A stretch of 64,000 nucleotides of DNA from positions 17,033 through 81,032 of the forward strand of contig JASHRF010000061.1 in the NCBI GenBank assembly GCA_030037545.1. The letters run 5' to 3'. Of the stretch, positions 54,255 to 63,079 are shown in pieces; position 1 is the first letter of the stretch, and each line of letters opens with the position of its first letter. Below the pieces are notes generated by a model. It saw only the letters and a list, made by a program, of their open reading frames with translations. It had not been told where the DNA came from and made no database searches. Both the position numbers and the translations under genes were made by a program. The stretch comes from Acidobacteriaceae bacterium (GTDB lineage: Bacteria; Acidobacteriota; Terriglobia; Terriglobales; Acidobacteriaceae).

Positions 54255-55700
54255 TCACACCACGCTGTTGTTGGCGATCATTTCGCGGTACCACGCAGCG
54301 CTCAATTTGGGGATCCGTTTCTGGGTCGCAAAATCCACATAATGAATTCCGAAGCGCTTACTGTAACCGTCGTCCCACTCGAAGTTATCGAGCAGGCTCC
54401 AAAGAAAATATCCTTTCACTGGATAGCCTTCGCCAGCAGCGCGCTGCAGATGGGTCAGATTATTGCGCAGGAACATGAGACGGTCGGTATCGTCGACGCG
54501 GCCCGACGAGGTAACCACATCGTCGGAGGAGCAGCCGTTTTCAGTGATATAGATCCCCCGCGGATGCCAAAGATCGCACACGTTGCGCACCGCCCAATAG
54601 ATACATTCCGGACCCACCAAAATCCAGGGCGAAGCCATGCGCGGAAACGACGCGGGCGGCTCGATAATCGCATAGCCGCTGGAGGAATCGTCGGCGCGCA
54701 CATAATTTGGCTCGTACACATTCAAGCCCACAAAATCCAGCGGACTGCCGATGGCCTTCATATCGCCAGCCTCGATGCGCGGAGCGTTGGCGCCTTCACC
54801 CTGGAGATAGCTGGAGGGGTACTGGCCTTCGAGGATGGTGGTCAGGAACTGCGCATTGCGGTCGCGCGTGGCGCGGCGCGCAGCTTCTATGTTGGCCTGG
54901 TCTTCTATCACCGGCACAAAGACTTTGGCATCTTCCGCCAGGCCTACTTGCACCGCGGAATGAGCATTGGCGCGGACGGCCTGCACGCCCAGGCCATGGG
55001 CAAGGATGCCGTGATGGCGCACCTGGTTGGCCTGGGCAGGCGGCAACGTGAGGCCAGGAGCAAACTTGCCGTCCCTGTAGCCCAGGTCGGTGAAGCACCC
55101 AAACTCATTGGTAGTCATGAAATGCTGCACGCGATCCGAGAGGTTGCGGGTCACGTAGCCGGCATAGTCCGCGTAGGCCATGGCGGTGGAGCGCGACTGC
55201 CAACCGCCGGGCAGCGCCTGAGGAAGATCCCAATGAAAGAGCGTGATGTAAGGAGCGATGCGGTTTGCGAGTAACTCGTCGACCACCCTTTGGTAATAAT
55301 CCAGACCGCTGGCATTGGGCGCGCCCCTGCCCTCAGGAAAGATGCGCGGCCAGGAAATGGAAAGCCGATAGCCGCTGACGCCCAGGTTGTGCAGCAGGCG
55401 AATGTCCTCTTTGTACAGGTGATAAGAGTTATCGGCAACGTCGCCGGTCTGGCCCCGATAGGTCTTACCGGAATGGTGCGCGAAGGTGTCCCAGATGGAA
55501 GGGCCGCGTCCGTCTTCGCGCACCGCGCCTTCGATCTGATACGCAGAGGTCGCGCAGCCCCAAACAAAGCCCTGCGGAAAGCGGAGAGCAGAACCGCGGC
55601 CCTGAGCTCGCGCAAGTTTCGGCAAGGAAGTATCGGCGAGCGCGGCAGCAGCGGAAATGGCGGCCGCTTTGCCGAGCTGGCGGCGCGTAATGGCTTTCAT
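54255..55700 (-). CDS. GH1 beta-glucosidase with Tat signal
   Basis: Exported retaining beta-glycosidase, 481 residues from ATG 55700 (MKAITRRQLGK; AGGA nine bases upstream); ATG 55715 is an alternative. The twin-Arg signal TRRQLGKAAAISAAAALADTSL is unusual for GH1, which is mostly cytoplasmic. Family motifs: FVWGCATSAYQIEGA, GPSIWDTFAH, YRLSISWPRIFPEG, LFHWDLPQAL, FMTTNEFGCF (acid/base Glu in the normally TxNEP motif), GLNVYEPNYV, GIYITENGCS (nucleophile Glu) and FLWSLLDNFEWDDGYSKRFG. It should split cellobiose or short beta-glucosides in the periplasm, fitting the neighbouring receptor and hydrolases. Confidence 0.95.
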   Translation of the reverse strand: MKAITRRQLGKAAAISAAAALADTSLPKLARAQGRGSALRFPQGFVWGCATSAYQIEGAVREDGRGPSIWDTFAHHSGKTYRGQTGDVADNSYHLYKEDIRLLHNLGVSGYRLSISWPRIFPEGRGAPNASGLDYYQRVVDELLANRIAPYITLFHWDLPQALPGGWQSRSTAMAYADYAGYVTRNLSDRVQHFMTTNEFGCFTDLGYRDGKFAPGLTLPPAQANQVRHHGILAHGLGVQAVRANAHSAVQVGLAEDAKVFVPVIEDQANIEAARRATRDRNAQFLTTILEGQYPSSYLQGEGANAPRIEAGDMKAIGSPLDFVGLNVYEPNYVRADDSSSGYAIIEPPASFPRMASPWILVGPECIYWAVRNVCDLWHPRGIYITENGCSSDDVVTSSGRVDDTDRLMFLRNNLTHLQRAAGEGYPVKGYFLWSLLDNFEWDDGYSKRFGIHYVDFATQKRIPKLSAAWYREMIANNSVV

Positions 55701-55745
55701 AGAGTGAATCCTCATTTTTCGCGATATTACTTCCAGTGCCTACTC

Positions 55746-55761
55746 AAGCGTTTTAGCGCTT
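55746..55761. promoter_or_regulatory. Operator-like inverted repeat of GH1
   Basis: AAGCG-TTTTAG-CGCTT, inverted 5-bp arms, about 25-40 bases downstream of the predicted GH1 transcription start. The AGCGCT part resembles LacI-family centres. Confidence 0.35.
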
Positions 55762-55791
55762 ATCGGTGCAGGCGCGCCAAATCAAGCGCCG

Positions 55792-55819
55792 ATTATACCA
55801 TGTTGTCAAATGACGGCAA
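55792..55819 (-). promoter_or_regulatory. sigma70-type promoter of GH1 gene
   Basis: On the minus strand TTGCCG (55819-55814), a 16-base spacer, then a perfect TATAAT (55797-55792), about 90 bases upstream of the ATG at 55700. Confidence 0.55.
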
Positions 55820-56147
55820 GCGGGAGAGCCGCACAAGTGGCGCGGGTACAGGTTTGAGTGATACTGCGCACACAGGTTGAAGCTCGCGCATGCAGACTGC
55901 ACAGCCAGAACCCTGCCGCGCCCGGTCCAGCGCCTGGCCTACCTCGCGGCCGGAGAATACCAAGGCGTCACGGGCGCTCGCGGGCCCTTGCAAGCCCATT
56001 TTTCGCCAGCAGCTACCGGCTGAACCCTCAGGCCTCCAAAAGCTTGTACGGCCGCCGGCTTCCTGCCCCGGCGGCGCGGGTTCCGGGCGCGGGCGCGGGC
56101 ATCCACCTAAGTCGGTTTACTCAAACGTTTTTTACTTGACAATTCAG

Positions 56148-56182
56148 AAATTTGTCGAGTACGGTGTACCGTTACCAAATTT
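56148..56182. promoter_or_regulatory. Nested palindrome upstream of the 2025-residue NHL gene
   Basis: Outer arms AAATTTG (56148-56154) and CAAATTT (56176-56182) enclose ACGGT-GT-ACCGT (56161-56172). It begins just after TTGACA (56136-56141) and covers the expected -10, so a bound protein would block transcription. Confidence 0.45.
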
Positions 56183-56521
56183 GGATGCGAAACGGTTCGG
56201 AATTCCCTGCGCTTCCATGGTTCCTGTGCGCACTGTGGGGCGATCCGGGGGGGGCGAGCGGGAAATTCGGGGAGCGCGCGGTGTTCCCGGGGATCTGGCT
56301 CGTTGAGCAAAGGCAAGGGCCGCAACCGAAGAATCGTGAAGAGCGTTGCCTCGCGCTGAAGATCACTCGGGGAGCGCGCCGCAACGGAGTTGGAACGGAG
56401 AAAACTGGTGGCTGCCAGCGGAAGATTTGAGCCGCCTGGACGGCAATGAGGCAAAGGCAGAACGAGACGGATCGGGGTAACCGATTCCTGAATTTGGAGA
56501 GAACCAGATCGGAGGACAGGA

Positions 56522-59500
56522 ATGCAAACCGCTATGCAAACTACTTTGCAAAATACCTTGAACAGAATGACGAGTCCCGTGCGCAGGTTTGCAGCGGGAA
56601 CATGGCTAGGCCTGTTCGCCGTCCTGACCCTTTGCCTGTGCGCAGTTCCGGCCAGCGCGGGCGGAAATCCGCCTACGCGCATCGTTGCCACCGGCACCCC
56701 CGTCCAGATCGGGGTCATGAATTTCAACAGTTCCAGCGGCGGCTGGGACGGCGGGGAGTCGCCCCTTGGCGGAACGTTTGTGATCGGCGCCAACGGCAAT
56801 GTCATTATCGGCGACGGATACAGCAGTGCAGTTGATGTTTTCGAAATCACGCCCGCCGGCACGCAAACCGTCATAGGGGTGGGTGGAACAAATTCGCACG
56901 CGGCCGCCATCGACGTGTACGGCAACGTCTATGTCGGGTTCGGCTACGACGGAACCATTGTCAAACTTCCCTATAATTCCGTGACCGGCGCCTACGCGGG
57001 CTACACCGCAGTTCCGAGCACCAATTGCGGCACCACCAACGGCGCAATTAACGATACCGACACGGCGGCGTGCATATTCGCGCCTAACGTGCAGGCAAAA
57101 TATAACGGCATATCGGGCATGGCATTCGACGGCCAGGGCAACCTGGTCATCGCTACCTCCGATAACGGGTACAGCGGCGCCGCGAACCAGGTAAACAATA
57201 ACCTGGTCCTCGTTTGCAACGCGCAATGCGAGGCCGACGCCAGCGGAACATATCTGCCGCAGGTGGTCTACGCCGACACCACCAACATCGGCGCCATTGC
57301 AGCCGATCCGTGGGGCGACATCTTCTACGTCGATGGCAGCAATTCTAAGGGCGGCGTAACCAACTTAAATGAAATCGCATTCAAATCGGCCGGCAGCTAT
57401 GGGTCGCCCGCTGTGGTCGAGAGCTACACCAGCGAACAGAGCAGCAATGGCATCGCCGGCCTGGCTGTCGGGGCAGACGGCACGGTCTACTTCGGAACCA
57501 ACTACGACGGAATCTTCGGGATTCCCAACAGCAACGGAGTCCTCAATCTGAGCGGGGCCTTCATTGTTTCCAATGCCGCCGGCGCCAAGGCGATCGCCGT
57601 CGACCCCCATGGCAACTTCGCTTTCATCAACTACAACGGCGGGGACGTCATCTCCTACCTCCCGACGGGCAGTTTCCAAGCGGGATCGAGCCCGCTCAAT
57701 CCCACGGCTCCGCTCACGGCAAGCGTGACGGTGGTCGACAGTGCAGCCGCTTGCACCCCCACCCTGACGTTTGCGGCCACGCACTTTGGCGTGACCAGCA
57801 CCGATTACACCGCCTCGGCAGGGTCCTGCTCTACGGCTTACAGCGGCTCGAATGGCACGTTCTCTCCGGCAATCCTGGCTAGCGGCGGAGCGGCGATTGT
57901 GACGGGCATCAACTTTACGCCGGCCGCCGCGGGAACGCGCAATGCTACGCTGACCATTACCGATTCGGCCAACAATGCCGCGGGCACGGTCGCGCTGAGT
58001 GGAACCGGCCTGGGCGCCATCGCCAACGTCGATCCGGGAAACGCACTTGCATCTCTGACCACGGGCCTGACGAGTCCGGTAGCGGCGGTTGCGGACCCGA
58101 TGGGCGACCTGTTCGTGGCCGATGCATCCGGCCATGTGTATGAGCTTTCCTCAGGAAAAACTTCGACGGTTGGCTCCGGATTTACCACTCCGTCCGCGCT
58201 GGCCTTCGACGCCAACGGAGACCTGTTCATTGCCGACAACGGCGTTCCCGCAATCTTTGAGATGCCCAACGTTGGCACCACCGGCGCGTTCGCTGCCGGA
58301 ACGCAAGTAACGCTCATCGGCGCAACCACGCCGATTGGCGGCGAGACGTTGAAAAATCCCGTTGGGCTGGCCGTCGGTCCAGACGGCACGCTCTATATCG
58401 CCGACAGCGCCGAAGCACGGGTCGTAGCCTATAACCCGGCCACCGGCGTAGGCGGGCTGACCGGGGCGGTGGCAGGCAGCGGTCTGGTGACTCCGCAAGG
58501 ACTCGCGGTCGATGGCTCCGGCAACCTCTACGTGGCAGATCCTGGAGCCGCGGAAGTCTTTATCTTTACCGCCGCAGGTGTCGAGTCGACGCTGAGCAGC
58601 GTCCCAGGCGTCACCAGCCCTGTCGGCGTCGCCGTGGATGCATCCGGAAGCGTTCTGATTGCCGACGGCGATAGCGGCAACATCGTCCGCGTCCCCTACC
58701 TGAGCGCAACGCCGGGGTTGACGCTCGCCCAGGCGGTCACCATCGAAACGCTCACGTCGCCGCAAACAGCATCCTCGCTGGCGATGGATTCTTCGGGCAA
58801 CTACATAACGGTGGCCAGCAGCAGCGGCAAGGCTGCCTACGTCATCCAGCGCAACGCAGCTTCCATCAACCTCGGCCTCGTCGCGGACCTATCGTACAAC
58901 TCCGGCACAATCTACTTGATGAACGCCGGCAACGAGACGGCCACGCTGGCCAATCCTGACCTCTTGCAACCTACGAACACGATTTTTACGCTGAATCCTG
59001 GCGCGACCAACGGTTGCACGGCGGGGGCCACGGGACCTGCCGGAGTAGCGTGCACAATCACGGCCGAGTTCGCCCCAGTCGGCACCGACACCGGGCCCTA
59101 TAGCGATAGCACGGGAGCCATCCTTATTGGCACGCCGTCCCTGTCGATCCCGGTCACCATTTCCGGAACCGCATCGGTGTCGTCGCTTCAGTCGCAAACC
59201 ATTACCTATAGCCCGGCTCCTCCGGCCACAGCTTACGTTGGCCAGCAGATCATGCTCTCGGCCACGGCAACCTCCGGCTTGGCGGTCGTCTTTACCTCAG
59301 CCACGTCCAGCATTTGCTCGGTCACCGGGACCACCGCTACCATGATCGCGACCGGCACTTGCACCATCGACGCCAACCAGGGAGGCGGCAACAACAGCGG
59401 CCAAAGCTGGGGCATTGCGCCGCAGGTGGTAACGAACATTACCGTCACTAGCGCCACGCCAACCGGCGTTCCCGGCATGGTCATGACTCAGGTCGGCTGG

Positions 59501-62500
59501 ATTTATGCAAGCGGCGCCTTTACCGACGGGGAGAATCCCTCGGGCGGAAGCTTCGCCGTGACCCCCAACGGAGAGATCGTTGTCGGAACCACCTATAACG
59601 GCAACATAGACGTCATCAACGCACAGACGGGCGTCTTGATCACCCAGGTGTCCGGGAGTTCGAGTGGGATCACGACTGACAGCTACGGCAGCCTGTACAT
59701 TTCGAACCTGTATAACCAGGCCATCTACAAGGTCCCGTACAACTCCACGACTGGAGCATATCCAACGGGGTGGTCCGACCCGTCAACGGCGCCGCCGAAC
59801 TGCGAGGGCTACAGCTCCAGTGGCACCGATCTCGACACGGCCGAGTGCACCTATGTCACCTTCCCCGCCCCCTCCAAGACCTTCCTCAACGGGCAAAACA
59901 ACGGAGCCCACGATATCGCTTTCGACTCCTCCGGCAATTTCTATCTTGCCACGGAGCCAAATGAGCAAACCGGGGGCTCGGGCGGGAGCTACCTCTATGC
60001 GTGCGGCGCCGGCTGCCTCCCAACGGCCACGATCGCTCCCGGCACTGCGTCCCTGCTTTACACTGACCCGAATGGAATCAGCGAGATCGCCGCCGATCCT
60101 TGGGGCAACCTGTTCTTCACCGACGCCGACTACCTCACCGGCGGCACAGGCGGCGACAACGAAGCGACCAACGCAGGCGCATCGAGTTCGAACCTGTACG
60201 AGATAACCGCCGCGCAGTTGACGGCCTTTTTCGCCAACCCGTCGACACCGGTTACCCCGACGCTCTTGCAGTCGTTCACCAATACCCCGGCACCTGCAGC
60301 GGGCGCCGAATACACCGATATGATTGCGGGCGTCGCCGTGAATTCCACCACCGGCACCATCTACTACAGCACTCTGTACGACGGAACCTTCGCCATACCC
60401 AACACCCAGTCGAGCGGCCCGGCGGTTTCAGACGAGTACGCCGTATCGAGTCAAGGCGCGAAATCGATCAACTTTGCGCAGCCGAGCGGTTTTACCACGG
60501 GGAACCTCTACCTTGTGAGCAACCAAAACTCGCCAACCAGCGCGGACACGACCGGGGTTCTTTTCATCGGCGACCTGTCGGCGGGCAACGGTCCCGTGCT
60601 TGGTACCCCGGTGACGGCTTCTGCCAACGTTGTGGACAATGCAATCGGATGCGGGACGACGGCCACGCTGGCCTTCACCTCGACCAATTCGCAGTTCTCG
60701 GCAACCGCGGGCGGTACGTGCAGCTCGATCGGAATGGGAGACGCTACGCTGCTGACTGCGTACAATGGCGCTTCCAGCTACGGCGCGACTATCACTTTCG
60801 CCCCAATTAATCAAGGGACGCAATCGGCCACGCTGAGCGTGAGCGATACCACCAACGGCGGCACCGGAACGGCAGCCGTATCCGGTACCGGAGTGGCGGT
60901 CTCGCAAACCATCACATTCACTGCACCGACGACGACCACCTTCACCTATTCTCCCGGGCTCAGCATCCAGCTTGAGGCGACGACGACTGGCGCTTCGAAT
61001 AGCACCACGAACCTGATGCAGTTCGCCGTCGCGACCTGCGAGACCCCCGTCTCCCCAGCCACGGAGTGCGGCGCGGGCACCATCTCCACTCCCGTGCTCA
61101 GCAACGGCGTGTGGTCAGCCACGCTCACGGTGACCCAGGCCGGCAGCATCACGATTAACGCTTCCCAGGCTGGCGGGCTGGTAAACAACGTCTACTACGA
61201 GACCACCACGCAACCTCTCGCTCTGACCGTCAGTCAGGCGCCGGACACCATCACCTTTACGCCTCCCACCTCGCCGGTCACCTACACGCCGGGCCTGACC
61301 ATCACGTTGACCGCAACCGGCAGCGGATCGACCAGCCCGATCGTCTTCTCGATCGATACAGGTAGCAGCACGGGAGCGGGCACCATCAGCGGAAACACGC
61401 TCACGGTGACGCAGGCCGGCACCATCGTAATCGATGCCAACCAGGCTGCCGACCCGAACTACAGTCAGGCGCCTGAGGTGAGCGTCGTCCTGGTCGTCAG
61501 TCAGGCAACCCAGACGATCTCCGTCACGGTGCCGACAACGCCGCTCTATTACATCGCGTCGTGTTCTCCCATCAGCCTGTGCGCAACCGTGACGATCACG
61601 GCTACGGGAGGCGCTACCGGTAACCCGGTCCTGTTCAGCGCCGACCCGACCAACGCCGTTCCGTTCACAACCCTGAGCACCTCGGTCACCAACGGGATAA
61701 CCACCTCAACGCTTGCGCTGAGCGGAGGTCAGAACCTGACCTTCCCGGCCAACCTCGTCATCGATGCCACCCAGGCGGGCAACGCCAACTACGCCGCCGC
61801 GACCGTGGTGACGACTACCATCAGCGTTGGGGCGCCGCTCCCGGTGCAGACCATTACCTGGCCCAACCCGGGAACGCAGGTGGAGGGAACCCCGCTAACC
61901 CTGAACGCGACCGCCAGCTCGGGATTCGCGGTCGTCTACACCTCCACGACTACCTCGGTCTGCACGGTGAGTGACGCCACGGCTACCTTCGTGGCCGCGG
62001 GAACTTGCACCATCATCGCCACCCAGCCCGGCGACAACCAAACCTACGCCCCGGCGGTGCCGGTGACGCAATCCTTCCTCGTAGAAGCGACGGGCGCGAT
62101 TCCGGCCATGAGCGTGAACCTTAGCCTTTCCTCGATGACCATTACGGCGGGGACGGTGGGGACGGCGAACATCACCCTCACCTCGGTGAACAACTTCACC
62201 GGTTCGGTGGTCTTCTCGTGCAGCGGCTTGCCGAGCGGTTATTACTGCACGTTCAACCCGGTGGGCAGCAGCTCAAATCCGCTGATGTTGAACCCGGCCA
62301 GTACCGCCGTCACCACGCTCTCCGTCAGTTCCTCCTCATCCGCCTCTCTGGAGCGCGGCCCGCGGCCGTTCGTGCCCCTAGCCACACTGGCAGCGGCGCT
62401 GTGCCTGATCGGCTTCAAGAAGCGCAATCGGTTCTTCCTCATCCTGTTGATTGCGCTGAGCGTGACCGGCTTGAGCCTGTTCTCCGGCTGCGGCGGCTCC

Positions 62501-62599
62501 ACAGCAGCCACCACCAAGACCACAACTTCCACCGCGACACTCACCGCAACCTCGGGCACGACAACCACCAGCACAACCTTCACGGTGATCATCAACTAG
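56522..62599 (+). CDS. 2025-residue secreted NHL/Ig-like protein with C-terminal membrane module
   Basis: Ribosome site GGAGGACAGGA precedes ATG. Signal peptide LGLFAVLTLCLCAVPASAG. Two homologous propeller halves are seen: one from about residue 50 (GVMNFNSSSGGWDGGESPLGG, TFVIGANGNVIIGDGY) and one from about residue 985 (VGWIYASGAFTDGENPSGGS, FAVTPNGEIVVGTTYNG). NHL units between them include GLAVGPDGTLYIADSAEARVV and GLAVDGSGNLYVADPGAAEV. After each half there is a choice-of-anchor Ig-like domain. Then come several MBG-like domains (SQTITFTAPTTTTFTYSPGL, PDTITFTPPTSPVTYTPGL). The C-terminus has PLATLAAALCLIGF, KKRNR, FFLILLIALSVTGLSLFSGC and a Thr-rich tail. Function unknown. Confidence 0.8.
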   Translation: MQTAMQTTLQNTLNRMTSPVRRFAAGTWLGLFAVLTLCLCAVPASAGGNPPTRIVATGTPVQIGVMNFNSSSGGWDGGESPLGGTFVIGANGNVIIGDGYSSAVDVFEITPAGTQTVIGVGGTNSHAAAIDVYGNVYVGFGYDGTIVKLPYNSVTGAYAGYTAVPSTNCGTTNGAINDTDTAACIFAPNVQAKYNGISGMAFDGQGNLVIATSDNGYSGAANQVNNNLVLVCNAQCEADASGTYLPQVVYADTTNIGAIAADPWGDIFYVDGSNSKGGVTNLNEIAFKSAGSYGSPAVVESYTSEQSSNGIAGLAVGADGTVYFGTNYDGIFGIPNSNGVLNLSGAFIVSNAAGAKAIAVDPHGNFAFINYNGGDVISYLPTGSFQAGSSPLNPTAPLTASVTVVDSAAACTPTLTFAATHFGVTSTDYTASAGSCSTAYSGSNGTFSPAILASGGAAIVTGINFTPAAAGTRNATLTITDSANNAAGTVALSGTGLGAIANVDPGNALASLTTGLTSPVAAVADPMGDLFVADASGHVYELSSGKTSTVGSGFTTPSALAFDANGDLFIADNGVPAIFEMPNVGTTGAFAAGTQVTLIGATTPIGGETLKNPVGLAVGPDGTLYIADSAEARVVAYNPATGVGGLTGAVAGSGLVTPQGLAVDGSGNLYVADPGAAEVFIFTAAGVESTLSSVPGVTSPVGVAVDASGSVLIADGDSGNIVRVPYLSATPGLTLAQAVTIETLTSPQTASSLAMDSSGNYITVASSSGKAAYVIQRNAASINLGLVADLSYNSGTIYLMNAGNETATLANPDLLQPTNTIFTLNPGATNGCTAGATGPAGVACTITAEFAPVGTDTGPYSDSTGAILIGTPSLSIPVTISGTASVSSLQSQTITYSPAPPATAYVGQQIMLSATATSGLAVVFTSATSSICSVTGTTATMIATGTCTIDANQGGGNNSGQSWGIAPQVVTNITVTSATPTGVPGMVMTQVGWIYASGAFTDGENPSGGSFAVTPNGEIVVGTTYNGNIDVINAQTGVLITQVSGSSSGITTDSYGSLYISNLYNQAIYKVPYNSTTGAYPTGWSDPSTAPPNCEGYSSSGTDLDTAECTYVTFPAPSKTFLNGQNNGAHDIAFDSSGNFYLATEPNEQTGGSGGSYLYACGAGCLPTATIAPGTASLLYTDPNGISEIAADPWGNLFFTDADYLTGGTGGDNEATNAGASSSNLYEITAAQLTAFFANPSTPVTPTLLQSFTNTPAPAAGAEYTDMIAGVAVNSTTGTIYYSTLYDGTFAIPNTQSSGPAVSDEYAVSSQGAKSINFAQPSGFTTGNLYLVSNQNSPTSADTTGVLFIGDLSAGNGPVLGTPVTASANVVDNAIGCGTTATLAFTSTNSQFSATAGGTCSSIGMGDATLLTAYNGASSYGATITFAPINQGTQSATLSVSDTTNGGTGTAAVSGTGVAVSQTITFTAPTTTTFTYSPGLSIQLEATTTGASNSTTNLMQFAVATCETPVSPATECGAGTISTPVLSNGVWSATLTVTQAGSITINASQAGGLVNNVYYETTTQPLALTVSQAPDTITFTPPTSPVTYTPGLTITLTATGSGSTSPIVFSIDTGSSTGAGTISGNTLTVTQAGTIVIDANQAADPNYSQAPEVSVVLVVSQATQTISVTVPTTPLYYIASCSPISLCATVTITATGGATGNPVLFSADPTNAVPFTTLSTSVTNGITTSTLALSGGQNLTFPANLVIDATQAGNANYAAATVVTTTISVGAPLPVQTITWPNPGTQVEGTPLTLNATASSGFAVVYTSTTTSVCTVSDATATFVAAGTCTIIATQPGDNQTYAPAVPVTQSFLVEATGAIPAMSVNLSLSSMTITAGTVGTANITLTSVNNFTGSVVFSCSGLPSGYYCTFNPVGSSSNPLMLNPASTAVTTLSVSSSSSASLERGPRPFVPLATLAAALCLIGFKKRNRFFLILLIALSVTGLSLFSGCGGSTAATTKTTTSTATLTATSGTTTTSTTFTVIIN

Positions 62600-63079
62600 T
62601 CCTTTCCCACAGGTTGCGCCAACGGATCGGGGCCTCTCCACAGCGATGTGGAGAGGCCTCGGCTTTTGGGAGTTCATCTCGTGCCAGCGTTGCAGGCCTG
62701 TTGGGGGATGAAACGATTCCCATGCCGGCTTTTGTCCTCTCCTACGCTTGCAAGAGGAAGACCTGGCAGAAATGGAACGCACAGCTTCGCTTCTTTTTAT
62801 GGCGTTCTCACAATTACTGTGAGCGAAGGGCATGCGCTCGTGGCGTTTTTCTCACTGGCGCCGCGGCAAAAGGTGGCTCGCAGAGCCGGTGTCGCCGGGG
62901 GCGAAAGTAAACGCCACGCTGCACGACGCGAAAATGTCTCTAGGGACCCTCTAAAAATCGCTGAGTTATAAAGCCGCGTGGCTGCCGTCTCGTCGTTTGC
63001 ATTCAAAATGAGCAGATTTTGCGGCGATCCGCCATGCCGTTTTGCCCTCCGGAGGCACTTGCGGCCTCCGGCGGGCACA
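62600..63079. other. Intergenic region between the NHL gene and IS5-family transposase
   Basis: 480 bases; holds the terminator at 62631-62658 and, beginning near 62943, the probable end of the IS element. No gene is apparent in the remainder. Confidence 0.55.
62631..62658 (+). terminator. Rho-independent terminator after the NHL gene
   Basis: GGCCTCTCCACA-GCGA-TGTGGAGAGGCC is a perfect 12-bp stem with a 4-base loop, followed by TCGGCTTTT, 31 bases after the stop codon. Confidence 0.85.

Larger units (their letters stand above)
55701..56521. other. Divergent region between GH1 and the 2025-residue NHL gene
   Basis: About 820 bases without a gene. Holds the GH1 promoter (55792-55819) and operator-like repeat (55746-55761), and on the other side a -35-like TTGACA at 56136 and a nested palindrome at 56148-56182. 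From there to 56521 is an approximately 340-base leader rich in G and A with no evident gene. Confidence 0.6.
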
